Made by a program: the position numbers and the translations under genes
DNA from: Mactra quadrangularis
Taxonomy: Eukaryota > Mollusca > Bivalvia > Venerida > Mactridae
DNA: 64,000 nucleotides
Direction of reading: 5' to 3'
Assembly: GCA_025267735.1 (NCBI GenBank)
Contig: CM046299.1
Span: forward strand, 14,406,232 to 14,470,231
The notes under the pieces: model-generated
Databases searched by the model: none
Told to the model about the DNA's origin: nothing
What the model saw: only the letters and a program-made list of their open reading frames with translations
Shown: in pieces, positions 1 to 11,456 of the stretch
Position numbering within the stretch: position 1 is the first letter of the stretch
How the letters are laid out: each line of letters opens with the position of its first letter

Positions 1-768
1 GTTTAATTTTGGCAGTGATTTTAATTTGAACAAATTAAAATTAGATTTGTTCGCAAAATAATCAGATAACTGGGACATATTTGCTAAAAACCGTATGCAT
101 ATTGATGAGACAGACGACTTTTCACTTAATTGTAAAAGAAATGCTACTTTCGTTTTCTTTGTTTAGAACGCTCTGTAAGAACGCTTACGTAAGCAGACGA
201 AATGCATTCTTAACTAATTTGAGTTTGATATATCAAACAAAGCATAGATTATCCCAGTTCGCCTGTTTAACTTTCTTTTTAATTAATCTTAAATTATTAA
301 AAAATTAATTCGCGGCGAAGTTTAGTTGATTTGAGGGACTAATCGCCGTTTCACTTCACCAAACATTTGCAATCATTGACAATTACATTTTACAAACAAT
401 TCTTTTGTTAGTGATCAATGTTAACGATGTTTTTATCACTTATTTTGTGGTTACTATGGGTATCTTGTCATACCTATTACGTAATTGTATACATGTCAAA
501 AATCAATTAAGTTGTATTTACTCGATAAAAAAATGTTACACAACGTGTCAACGACTGCTGTAGACTGGTCGTAATATTGGACCCCAAATTAGTGCAATTA
601 GACAGGTTGGGTCTAAAAAAGCGGTCGTATTACGGAATAGCGGAACGGTCTTATTATCGGACCTTACGACTATTGAAATATATAGAAAATAATTCGGGTC
701 TTTCAAAAACTGCCCGTATTATGTAGTTGGTCTTATTATCGGACCGGTCGTTAGGTGAGACTCTACTG
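1..768 (-). mobile_element. pogo/Tigger-like DNA element, cut by window start
   Basis: This stretch matches 40304-41080 closely in inverted orientation and ends with ...GAGACTCTACTG followed by TA. The complete copy at 40304 begins TA-CAGTAGAGTCTCACC and ends ...CTTTACTG-TA, which resembles the CAGTA-type termini and TA target of pogo-like Tc1/mariner elements. The other end lies outside the window. The short open frames inside (for example 81-308) show no transposase motif that I recognise, so the copy is probably non-autonomous. The superfamily call rests on the termini only. Confidence 0.6.
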
Positions 769-770
769 TA

Positions 771-1852
771 CTTTTTTCAAGGGAGACAGACAAGCTAGAG
801 CTTTTTCAAACATCATATAAGCGAGTTCAATGGTGACAAATGCATTAGTTGATGCTAAAGCAGGAGATGATATAAACAAATCCAACATATCATCCTGTTG
901 CTAACTAATTTTTAAAACGAAAGTCTACAAATTTAGTCGACACAGCTCAGTCCAGATTACACGGCAATCACGCGACTGCATAATGGAGATTTTTGTACAT
1001 AATTGGGGTCAAATGCGAGAGTTTCGCGCTTTTAATGAATAGTCTGATACAGGTTTTCATGAGAAAATTCACTACAAATCTTAGAATAACTTACGTCACC
1101 ATTCAAATCCAGCGAGGAAAAACTCAAACATGTCTGAACGTTGACTGTATCAAAGCTGCATCGTGTGCATTGCCATTGGATTCCATTCGTTGATTCATTT
1201 GACGAATATCCAGTCATTATACGGTAAATACAAAGGTTGGCTAGTATAAATCCAAGCCAATCTGTGCATAAATTAGATATAATGAACTGGCTAAAAATCA
1301 TCGGCTTTCTTGAGTCTTCGCCATTTTGACAAATCAATGAAACATCCCTTCAGCGCGTAGATCTAGATTCTATGTGTTTCCTTACATTATCCTTATATCC
1401 ATATCATAATTGTGAAACATGTACTTTCCAGTCGCTTGATAATATCGTTTAAATCCTTCCGTTTAACCGCGTAATATGACATCACAATAAAAACTGTATT
1501 GATTTAAAATTCGCGTAGACCAACTCAGACGTAAACACATTTACCTTGACATTGACTGTTCATGCAGTACACATTTGTCTCCTTCCGCGTGAGGAAACTG
1601 TTACACGATTTTCGAGTTTAAAATTGTTTTCCCTCATACTTCTTTAATGTAACAAACATGGATTAATTAAATTTGGATGGGTAGTGTCTTAAGAAATGAA
1701 CGATTATATTACAATAAATTATGCACACTGGAACTACTTATTTTCGCTCTATCACATTAATAATGAGTCATACGGTCTGTCCATGAACTGGCACAGGTAG
1801 ATCTAGATAGTCTTGCATCATTTTTCAGGTGAACAGCATGAAAGAAACAGAA
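771..1852. other. intergenic, no supported feature
   Basis: AT-rich sequence. A 101-codon open frame on the - strand (1032-1337) has hydrophobic stretches and several cysteines, but no recognised family, no clear splice sites and no codon signal. I see nothing else here. Confidence 0.4.
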
Positions 1853-2003
1853 AATTCGCCGATTTCGGTGTAAGATCGATTTATATTTCACCTTGTGAGC
1901 TCAGAAAATGACATTTTCACTCGTGGCTACGCCACTCGTGAAAATATGTTTTCTAAGCTCACTCGGTGAAATATAAATCGATCTTACACCAAAATTGGCG
2001 AAT
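1853..2003. mobile_element. foldback (hairpin) MITE
   Basis: A nearly perfect palindrome. An arm beginning AATTCGCCGATTTCGGTGTA and running through GATCGATTTATATTTCACC is followed by a very short centre around ctacg and then the reverse complement, ending ...TTGGCGAAT. Each arm is about 73 bp with few mismatches. There is no coding content. Such hairpins are typical remnants of foldback-type MITEs; the superfamily is unknown. Confidence 0.7.
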
Positions 2004-2400
2004 ATCCTCTATATATTCCTCGTGGAGTAGGTACTAGGTGAAGCTCGTATGGAATAATTAAAAAAAACACATGAAGTTAAAATAGGGCTTTGATATTCAT
2101 AAGCCGTTATTACATTATGTATGTATATAATACATAAATAGTTTTAATGAATAACTTTATAGTCACATGATCTACAAAATTAACTAGTGAGGTAAACAAA
2201 AATTTAAATATCGCCGATATTTCTTATCAAACAAATAATTAAATGACATTAAATAGTGCATTCAATAACTACAACTTTTTTCTGCCAAATTCCCAATGAT
2301 CCTGCGAGTTTTGATTGTTAGCTCAAAATCCTCTCCACAAAATTGGTCGGGGGGATTCAGAGTAGACATTTAATACTGATGGGCAAACAAAACTGTGATA

Positions 2401-2480
2401 TAGCTCGTTTAGGTTAACATGAGACATTTTTTTTCATAGAACATAGTTTAAATTTGTCTCAATGTATCCTAAACGACCTA
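2401..2480. mobile_element. short TA-flanked MITE, TATAGGTCGT-type ends
   Basis: An 80-bp inverted-repeat unit. The left end TAGCTCGTTTAGG and right end CCTAAACGACCTA are complementary with few mismatches and continue inward through GAGACA/TGTCTC. TA lies on both sides (2399-2400 and 2481-2482). The right end, read inward, starts TAGGTCGTTT, like the ends of the elements at 7733 and 18061. Confidence 0.6.
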
Positions 2481-2944
2481 TAGTTAGTTTAGGCAATATT
2501 AAGTATATTTTCTGTTTTAGATACAAAGTGCTTAGTTAATTGCTCGGTAGCGCCAGCTAGCGATGTCTGTGATATTTACACATGCAGTCTAAAATAAAAT
2601 TCTAAAAACATACTTACATTTTACATGTGCGTAAACTCCATTCAATACAAATAGTATCTTGACGCTGGCGCAGCTTTTATACAACCTGTGGACAAAAATA
2701 ACTTTGTTCGCCGCCTGTTGCAGGTTTTTATTTAGTCATGCACACATAACGGATTCTCCCCGGCAATATGCACTTGTTTACAATTTATCAATTTTAATTT
2801 TTGTATTCTTCGTTTGCGTATTTATAGCTCTGCAAAATCTGTCTCAATTAGAAAACACGCAACATGCATGCCCTAAAGTCGCCTATGTACACATGTTGCA
2901 AAGTTTATATGGATATATTTCATCATGTAGGGCAGCAATCTGAT

Positions 2945-3300
2945 TTAAACCCGATCTCAAATTTTCCGCTCGCATACTCGCTAATTTAGATCTGGCCTTT
3001 TTCAAACGAAGGTCACGTTCAGGCGACCTTTTCTCATCATAATATTCATGACGAAATTGTTATGATACGTAACTTGTTTACATCGTCTACGTCACGCAAT
3101 TTGAAATGAGCCTCCCATTCGCAGACTGTGAATAATACCGCTGTTAAATTAGCATGCAACACTTGGTATAAAAATAGAAATTACGAAATCAAAATGTGAT
3201 TAATAGGGTTTTCGTCTAGATGAAAGCTACGCATTGATTGGTCGAAACAAAGTTCATCTCGACGTGACCTTCCACGGAGAAAGTAGAGATCCTGTACGAC
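2945..3300 (-). repeat. dispersed repeat family, copy 1
   Basis: The reverse complement of this stretch resembles 48115-48460 and 54585-54900. The copies share blocks such as the region around 'gcgtgacgtagac.atgta.acaag' and the terminal 'agatctaaaat.agc' block. A short partial copy lies near 14640-14700. It is noncoding and about 350 bp long; I cannot assign it to a class (old MITE or SINE). Confidence 0.55.
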
Positions 3301-3305
3301 AACAC

Positions 3306-3353
3306 TCTACAGGATATCTGTTAACACTCTACAGGATATCTGTTTACGGGGAT
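3306..3353. repeat. short direct tandem duplication
   Basis: The unit ACACTCTACAGGATATCTGTT occurs twice in a row, and a related piece (ctggatatctgtttacg) recurs at 14681. It lies directly before a SINE 3' fragment. Confidence 0.5.
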
Positions 3354-3354
3354 T

Positions 3355-3520
3355 GGTAGGGCAGTTGTCAGTCACTGACGGTAGTATGTTCCTAGTAACT
3401 GGTTTACAGTTGAATCCAGAGATTTAGCCTTTCCAGGAATGGTGTGTAGGTTGAATGAGCGTCGTGATATAACCCATACCATGTGTTGCTACGGCGATAT
3501 ACCCCCCCCCCCAAAAAAAA
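3355..3520 (+). mobile_element. tRNA-derived SINE, 3' body fragment
   Basis: This matches the body of the full SINE at 45802-46108, from 'gtagggcagttgtcagtcac' to 'tgtgttgctatggcg'. The tRNA-like head is missing. It ends in a C-run followed by an A-run (3501-3521), consistent with a retroposon tail. Confidence 0.65.
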
Positions 3521-4816
3521 ACGTACTTTATATACTCACCAATATGTTTTCTTCTTGTGGCCAATAGCAATTGTCAGTAAATTATACCAGGTAATTGGTC
3601 TCTTATGCCCCGTGCAGACTTATATAGAGAAGACTTATGTTGAAAATCGTATCATGATCCATTCTGTATAACAATATACGTACAGTATTTATACATTTCA
3701 AGTTTGTTTATTTGATTATCAAAGCAACCTGTTACATAACCTCATAATCAACCTAACAAATTAATTATACGGTACGAACCTGTAGGCTTCAGTTCTACAA
3801 TACAATATCCATAGCTCCAGAAGGGACGATAATTTTGATGCATGATAATATTCACATAAACAGTTTGAATGTGCTACATGTATTTGATGTCTAAAAAGCG
3901 AAAACGGCAAGACTAATATGTGTTTACTTCATTTGTTGTAATTGTAGATCACGTCACCATAAACCTTGGATACAGTTGTCACACAACTTAACACCATGAG
4001 AAACGAGAAGGGAAGAGAGATAGGCAAACATAGAAAGGGGAGTGAGTACAGAAGAAGCGACTACAGGAGGTAGTTGGTTAGGATATATATCACGTGACCA
4101 TATACTATAGATCATCGGTCGGCTGCCAAAAGGTCTTAACTATGCTTTTTGACGAAAATGACCTTTTGACTGCAAGAAGTACGCCAAAGTGATTCCCGCC
4201 TTGTCTCAAAACGTCGTACCTGTAGGCCAATCAATACCTGAAATATTGTCATGAGATGAAATATCGTAACTCCGATTGGTTTTTTGAACAATGGTCAAAA
4301 TATCGTATCTCACACTTAACACTCCATTGTTGATAAAAAATAGCCATGCAGTTGTATTCTTTCTTTTAAGAGGTAAAATATGTTTTATTTCAACCACTCC
4401 ATTCCTTTAACAATAATTTTGCATGTTTATCTTATATGGTTTGCATCTTGTGACTTTTAATTTCGTCTCAAACGATTGAAAATAGCTTGTCATTTCTGTT
4501 CCACTAATTATGACAAATATTCTACACTAGCAATTAAATTAAAAAGCAGAAATAATGCATTAATTACATTTTATTGTTTGCTAGCATAGGAAACGGTTAT
4601 TTTTAAAGAATGTTGCAATAAATGAATTTTATGTCAGTCAAATGCGAGTTACGACATTTTGAAACATAAAATTATAATTTTAAGTTGGATAATTTTGAGA
4701 TATGACTTTTTGATAAAATAGTTCTGATGTAGTTGCCATACATCTAAACGGTATGTAGACGCATGTATAGTGTATACTGCAGAGGTTGATTCTGGGTACA
4801 AGAATGTAGTTTAGCA
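3521..4816. other. intergenic, no supported feature
   Basis: AT-rich sequence with only short open frames in unrelated frames. A small imperfect hairpin (aaaggtc...gaccttt) sits near 4128-4170. No gene, RNA or further mobile element is recognised. Confidence 0.4.
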
Positions 4817-4818
4817 TA

Positions 4819-5726
4819 GTGCGTACATACTGACCCCGACCTAACCTTTCACATTTGCATCTAATCATCATCTACACATATCCCGGCGAAAATCAATACC
4901 ACGCCTACTCTACACTTCGGCTCGTTACGTATTAAAAATAAGCCACCCATGTAAATAGCAGCGGCGGTTACAGAGTAGGGTTGCATGGGGCTGGTAGACC
5001 CAATTTCGGGTGGGTATGGGTAGGGTGTCCTCTCCCGTTGGAGGGGGGTACGGGGGCCTTCCCCGGAAATCTTAAAGAAAGAAGGTCTAAAATCGTGCAT
5101 TCTGGTACATTTTTTGCCGTTTTTGTTGCATCCATAATAACACAGATTAACTATTAACATGCATGGCAATCACGCATTTTTATAAATCTGAATCCTCTTC
5201 AAAATGGCTGCCATGGACCTTGAAATTGGTATTTCTAACTGGATTTAGTGATATTCTAGCCAATGACCCTCTATTTATTAACATGTTATATAGGGTCCTT
5301 GGAATTCAAAGGTTTGAGGGTGTGATGTCGGCCATGGCTAACGTGTATAAGTCTAACAAGACATGTATAATGTATAGCCCGCATATAGAACAACTCACGA
5401 TTCAAATGCATGCAAACGGGAAACTCGTGTTCTTACCTTTTTAATTACAAATAATAATAAAATAAGTGGGGGATGGCGGTTGTTGGGCTAAAACTCACAA
5501 CCAATGAATTGGTAGCTAGCCTCATCGTATAATCATCTGGTCCGGTCTTTGTGTAATAGACACTCATTGTACGCTTCAAATGTACTTTAAAATTAATCCC
5601 TGTGTTATAATTACATTCGAGCCATGACCATATAATCCGATTGTTATCGAGCATTAATACTACATTCGTATTCAATGTAATGAATATTCTTGCATAAAGG
5701 TCAGGTCGGGGTCAACTTGTACGCAC
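4819..5726. mobile_element. TA-flanked TIR element, long form
   Basis: The left terminus GTGCGTACATACTGACCCCG and the right terminus ...GGGGTCAACTTGTACGCAC are inverted repeats of about 25 bp, flanked by TA (4817-4818 and 5727-5728). The element is 908 bp. A shorter relative follows at 5887-6373. Open frames inside (4861-5169 minus, 5163-5444 plus) resemble no transposase I know. TA duplication suggests Tc1/mariner-type mobilisation, but no transposase supports that. Confidence 0.65.
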
Positions 5727-5886
5727 TATATGTTAAAACATATATAATTGACATGAATATTATCTAATTTATAATTGATATAGACACTATTTATATTGAA
5801 TATTCATTGAATGTTAAAGTGGTATATTTAAAGCTTTCAGATGAAGAACGTGCATCACATTATTCTCCTATTCAATGGCAAATATA

Positions 5887-6373
5887 GCGCGTACAAATTG
5901 ACCCCGACCTTACCTTTCACATTTGCAACTTATTATCATCTACACATACCCCGGCGAAAACCAATACCACGCCTACTCTATACTTCGGCCATTTCAGATA
6001 AGACATGTATATAAAGTATACACAGCCCGCATGTATAACAACTCACGATTCAAATGCATTCAAACGGGAAACTCGTGTTCTTATCTTTTTGAGTTCAATT
6101 AATAATAAAATGGATGGGGGATGGCGGTTGTGAGGCTAAAACCCATAACATTTGAATTGGTAGCTAGCCTCATCGTATAATCCTCTGGTACGGTCTATCT
6201 GTAATAAACACTCATTTTACGCTTTAAATGTACTTCAAAATGATTCCCTGTGTTATAATTACATTCGAGCCTTGACGATATAATCCGTTTGATATCGAGC
6301 ATTAATACTACTTTCGTATTCAATGTAATGAATATTCTTGCATAAAGGTCAGATCGGGGTCAATTTGTCGCAC
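5887..6373. mobile_element. TA-flanked TIR element, internally deleted copy
   Basis: It has the same termini as 4819-5726 (GCGCGTACAAATTGACCCCG and ...GGGGTCAATTTGTCGCAC), TA on both sides, and the same orientation. It lacks about 420 bp matching the internal part of the long copy (roughly 4925-5345). The shared right half is highly similar. This is the usual way a shorter non-autonomous derivative arises. Confidence 0.65.
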
Positions 6374-6473
6374 TATATAGTCCAACAGAATTAACTTGAG
6401 CTTGGACTTTCTCATTATAATAATTACACACTTCACTTACATTAAATCGTGAGTTTCCGTATGCGTGTATACG

Positions 6474-6592
6474 TAAGGGATATACCACGAGAGGTGTCCA
6501 ATATGTTAGATATTGGATAGCTGAGGCGCGTTAGCGCCGAAGCGTATCCAATGTCTAACAAATTGGGTAGCTCGAGGGGTATATCTTACTTA
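6474..6592. mobile_element. foldback hairpin
   Basis: Inverted arms of about 48 bp, from 'taagggatataccacgagag' to '...ctcgaggggtatatcttactta', surround a small GC-rich inner palindrome (ggcgcgttagcgcc). Noncoding; probably a MITE. Confidence 0.55.
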
Positions 6593-6662
6593 AATCACAG
6601 CTTACCTACAGATTATTATTATTATGATACAAAATGAACTTTAGTTTACATGCACTTATTAC

Positions 6663-7008
6663 GTCAACAGTGACAATAATCAACGCGGAAAGATACAAAT
6701 CGCATAGAATAAACAAACCGGGATTAGTAAAATTACAACTCTCGAACAAGAATGAAAAAATTAGTGTACTTCGTAACAAATCCTCGCTACGAAATATTCA
6801 ACAGTATAGAAATGTTTACATAAACAATAGTAAAAGTTATACCGAGAGAATCATGGAAAATAATGCCCGGGCGATTCTCCGTCAACTTCCGGATGGACGT
6901 AACTTTAGAATTGATGGTAGAGGGAGAAACACACCGAGAAACCAACAATATGACGAACAAAATCAACCTAATTGGCAACAACCAAACAATCCTACAATGA
7001 ACCTATAA
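6663..7008 (+). pseudogene. LINE ORF1, C-terminal fragment
   Basis: An open frame runs from the LINE 5' truncation to TAA at 7006-7008. The in-frame ATG at 6634 lies in flanking DNA and is accidental. The stretch VYINNSKSYTERIMENNARA resembles the end of LINE ORF1 RNA-binding proteins, and the tail is rich in N, Q and P. The frame is the same as that of ORF2, so only this stop codon and about 60 nt separate the two. A normal ORF1 would be longer at the N-terminus. Confidence 0.6.
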
Positions 7009-7068
7009 TACACACCCCGTCCCAGTGACCCAATAAAAATTGCGCATATAAATGTTTGTGGATGGACT

Positions 7069-10000
7069 ATGAATAACAAAGAGTTACGTGAAAGTATAAT
7101 CCGTTCACTTGATGCTGAAATTATCATAATAAGCGAAAGTCATTTGAAAGGTCGGGAGGTTATTGAAATCAAAGACTATACATGGTTCGGAAATAATCGT
7201 ACCAATCTTCATCATAATGCACCAAAAGGATCAGGCGGTGTTGGTGTTTTAGTGAAACAAACAATAAGTGCGCAATATAATATTGAGGTTGTTGATGAAA
7301 CATTTGAAGGCATTTTGGCATTAAGATTTATCCACAAATCTAATGATAGTGATTTTATAGTAATGTCATGCTACTTACCCCCAGAAAACTCAAACAGAGG
7401 CAGAGACTCTCAATCTTTTTTTGCTCAATTACTGACCATAGTGTACAGATGGATTAATTGTAATGATATGATCATTTGTGGTGATTTTAATGCAAGAGTC
7501 GGTGGATTAACTGATTTAATAGCTGATATAGACAATATACCTGCAAGGAAAATTATTGATGAAACGACGAACCAGCACGGCCATGAATTCATTGACTTCC
7601 TTATTGAATCAAAATTTTGTACTCTAAACGGACGTTATAGAGATTACGATGACAATTTCACGTCGATATCCAGCAAAGGAAAATCGGTTGTCGACTATAT
7701 ATGTGCGCACCATGAAACATTTTCTCATTGTATAGGTCGTTTGCGTTATTGCTGGACCCCTATTTGCCGTAAATATCTTTTAAACTATAACAGCGATTTT
7801 GCTAAAAATTTTAATACAATCTTATTTCAATTTTTCCTTCTAGGATTAAAATTTTCAGAATTTTTAATAGATAAATAAAAAAGTTTTCCATAAGGTACAA
7901 TGCAAAATATTTGGATTTTTTTAACAAAAATCCGGCGGGAGGTAAAATAAGCTGTTCTGATTATAACATTGTCATACTTCCAGTGTATTTATACAAAGTC
8001 CCGTGCGTTTACTGTAAATTTGTCGCTTAAATAAACACTCGACGGTCTACTGAATTGTAAAGCAGAGGCCCGTCTTTAAAATCGTACGTGTAGAATATGT
8101 ATAGATTTTGACGATACAGACGACAGTGATGATGATATTTGAGTTTGTATATACTGTTATACTTAGTTATCAAATAAAATTTCTAACCGGGCCTCATATT
8201 TAGCTATTATTTTGTATCTACTGTTATGTGGCTGTTCTGATTATGGAACATACCCATTTAACAAAAGTCTCTTTTTGGCTTCAAAATTTGCATTGCATGT
8301 CTATGGGAAGTATGTTTTGTAATTAAAGAAAAAATCTGAATTTTTGGATTTGAGAAGGAAAATGCTAGTTATAATAACATACAAAATTTGAGTTAATTCC
8401 ATCCGATAGTTATTGAGATATTTCATGATTTTAGGGGTCCAGCTTTAACGCAAACGACCTATAATAACTTTAAAGTGTTAACCATGACCGACATTGTAGA
8501 CGAACACAATCTTCACGGACTTATTGGTCAAAGATCACGGCTACCGGATCATTCTGTTTTGATAATGGATTTTACGCCAGTACAGTTTGATAGTACCAAT
8601 ACTAACAATTGTAGTAGTTCATACAACGTAACAAAGTTTAAACTAAGAAACATACCTAGTGATTTTATGAATAATGAGCTATCAATGCTCGCAGTAAATA
8701 ATCTGATCTCTCAGATAGAGTGTGCACGTGACACGCAGCAAAACATTGATTCCATATATGACAATCTTTGTGTGACTATTACAAGTGAGATGAAAAAATA
8801 CATTCCACAGTATAATACATCTAACAGTGTAAAAAAGAGACATAAACATAAGAAACCTTATTGGAATGATGAATTACAAACTAGTTGGAATTATATGCGC
8901 CAAAAGGAGAATATATTCCTGAAAAGTAAACAAAATAGTCGCACGCACCGGTTACGTCATTCAGAGTTCATAGAAGCAAGAGCCTGTTTTGATAAACTCT
9001 TAAAAAACGCCGAAAGAGCTTATAGGAGACGCCAAGCAATCGAAATAGACAATATGAATACTTTAAATCCAAGAGAGTTTTGGAGTAAAATACAACAATT
9101 AGGCCCAAAGAAAGATTCACAAATACCTATGGAAATTATAGACGATCACGGCAATGTTTCGTGTAACGAAAATGTGGTTTTTGAAAGATGGAAAACAGAC
9201 TTTAAGAATTTGTATACCATGAATGATGACGGCGCATTCGACGAAAACCACTATAATGTCTCAAAAACTCATAAAACTTTACTTGAGCAAAGCATGAATG
9301 ACCCATTGTACGTGTCTAATGATGACTTAAATCATAATATTTCATATAATGAGATAGAACGCATTGTTATGAAAGCTAAGTCAGGATCAGCGACCGGCCA
9401 TGATAGCATACCGTACGATGTTCTGAAAAACAAACCAGTTATAAATGTAATAGTGAAACTTTTCCAACTGATATTTGACTCTAGCATTATCCCATCTATT
9501 TGGAGAAAGTCTATTATATTCCCAATCCTTAAAAAAAGTGATTCTGATAGACGGATTCCTATGAACTACCGTGGTATAAGTCTTTTGTCATGTATAAGCA
9601 AACTGTATAGTTCTTTCATCAACAGAAGACTAATGTCATACCTTGAAAATAATAACTTGTTAGCAGACGAACAAAACGGTTTTCGCGCCAACAGGTCATG
9701 TGAGGATCACGTGTTTGTACTGAACAGTGTAATCAGAAATAACAAATCTGTATATACATCATTCATTGACCTGAAAAAATGTTTTGACTTCATAGACCGT
9801 GACATGTTACTATACAAACTACTTATTAATAATGTGGATGGCAAAGTATATAATTCCATAAAGAATATATATTCTAGTACAAGCTCTTGTATACGTTTAA
9901 ATAATAAGTTGACGGTGTGGTTTAACTGTGATATCGGACTGAAACAAGGCTGTAATTTATCTCCAACCATCTTCTCAATTTTTGCCAACGATCTTGTGCA

Positions 10001-11240
10001 GCATATCAATGATCTGGACATTGGTGTGTCTATGGGCGATACAAAAATCTCAATTTTAATGTATGCAGACGACATAGTACTTCTATCCAACTCACAGGAA
10101 AACCTACAAAAAGCACTCGATACATTACATTCGTGGTGCAAACAATGGAGGGTACTTATTAATACCAGCAAATCGAAATGTATGCATTTTAGAAAAGGTC
10201 GTACAACCCGCACTAACTTTAACTTTCATGTGGGAGGAAATCAGCTAGAGACCGTGTCAAGCTATAAATACCTCGGTGTCATATTCGATGACAAAAACAA
10301 ATTTACATTAAATTGTGAAACATTGGCAAAGAGTGCTGGCAGAGCCCTGGGAAGTATCATAAATAAAATTCACTCATTGCAAGACTTTGGATTTAAATCA
10401 TATGAAACACTTTTTAATTCGTGTGTAGCCCCAGTCATGGAATACTGTGCCTCAATATGGGGCTTTAAAACTTACCAGTGCTTAGAAAACGTAGTACATA
10501 GAGCTATGCGTCATTATCTTGGCGTTCACAGGTTTACACCGATACCAGCAATGTACGGTGATACAGGGTGGATTCCTGCCAACTATCGTAGATGGACTCA
10601 TATAATTCGCATGTGGAACCGCCTTATAAATATGGACAACAATAGACTTACAAAGAAAGTATTTCTCTATGACTACTTCCTATGTACAAATAATTGGTGT
10701 TCCGATATAAAGCAAATTTTTGTCTCGATTAACTCTTTACCACACTTTGATACAAAGAGTAAGATTAATATGAGCACAGTTAACGAAAAAATGAAATCTC
10801 TTTATGTAAACAAATGGACAAATGAGATTAATTCATTACCAAAACTTAGAACCTATGTAATGTTGAAACATAACCATGGGTGTGAAAATTATGTACAAAT
10901 GAACCTTTCAAAATATGAACGTTCGTTTCTGTGTAAATTTCGTTGTGGTATATTACCAATAAGATTAGAGACAAGAAGATATGTTGGAGAGCGAGAAAAT
11001 GAGAGACTATGTATTTTGTGTGACCAAGGTTCTGTAGAATCAGAGATTCACTTTTTCTTGCATTGTAATGCCTATACTGATTTAAGAACTGACTTTTTCA
11101 ACCAATTAACAAATGATAATGTTTTTAATTCTCTATCAGATATTGAACTATTAACTTACTTAGTTTGTTCCTACCCAAGGAAAAGTGCTAAATTTATTAC
11201 CAAAGCATATTATTTACGAAAATCAATGCTATACAACTAA
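7069..11240 (+). pseudogene. LINE ORF2: endonuclease + reverse transcriptase, split by a MITE
   Basis: The endonuclease half (from 7069, with in-frame codons reaching back to 7009) shows an IAHINVCGW start, SESHLKG, the GGVGVLV block, CGDFNARVG (catalytic D/N) and SVVDYI. The frame breaks at 7733-8463. It resumes with the SDH-like LPDHSVLIMDF, then the reverse transcriptase: FIDLKKCFDFID, GLKQGCNLSP, and YADD at 10062-10073. The C-terminus has a Cys/His cluster (CGILP...CILCD...HFFLHC). Taking out the MITE with one TA rejoins both parts in one frame. ORF2 would otherwise be full length at about 1,150 residues. As it stands it cannot make an intact enzyme. Confidence 0.9.
7733..8461. mobile_element. 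MITE inserted in LINE ORF2, TA duplication
   Basis: The termini TAGGTCGTTTGCGTTATTGC and ...AAAGCTGGACCCC's mirror (rightmost bases TTAACGCAAACGACCTA) are inverted repeats of about 28 bp with two mismatches, flanked by TA (7731-7732, 8462-8463). Removing the element and one TA restores the ORF2 frame exactly, which fixes the boundaries. Inside, 8104-8142 reads as an acidic tail DFDDTDDSDDDI before a stop, perhaps the end of a lost transposase gene; this is inference. Otherwise noncoding. Confidence 0.85.
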
Positions 11241-11456
11241 TAACTGTTTATCTGTATATATTTATATCATATATTTAACTTAATATTGTATATACATATA
11301 CCTTTCATGTGACTCAGGTGGTGACATATAGACCCACTGGGTCGGGTGTTCATCTGTAAATACTTATCATGTTGTTTTCATGTTTGTAATGTTTTCATAA
11401 CACATGTCACGAAAATAAACAATTTACTTACTTACTTACTTACTTGCACTTATTAC

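Larger units (their letters stand above)
6663..11444 (+). mobile_element. LINE (non-LTR retrotransposon), 5'-truncated, with 12-bp TSD
   Basis: The insertion is bounded by the direct repeat TGCACTTATTAC at 6651-6662 and 11445-11456. It carries the 3' end of ORF1, a stop, then a long ORF2 with an apurinic-type endonuclease followed by a reverse transcriptase with YADD, and it ends in a tandem TTAC tail, as expected of target-primed reverse transcription. The 5' end is truncated inside ORF1. A 729-bp MITE interrupts the endonuclease region. I place it in the APE-type LINEs (CR1/L2/Jockey-like range) from domain order; the exact clade is not resolved. Apart from the MITE and the truncation the reading frame is intact, so it is a fairly young copy. 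Confidence 0.9.

Noticed and set aside
1032..1337. 101-codon - strand frame with hydrophobic and Cys-rich parts
   Set aside because: No family recognised, no convincing splice partners, and no second line of support.
2659..2943. 94-codon frame with a hydrophobic segment
   Set aside because: AT-rich chance frame; no ATG in good context, no domain.
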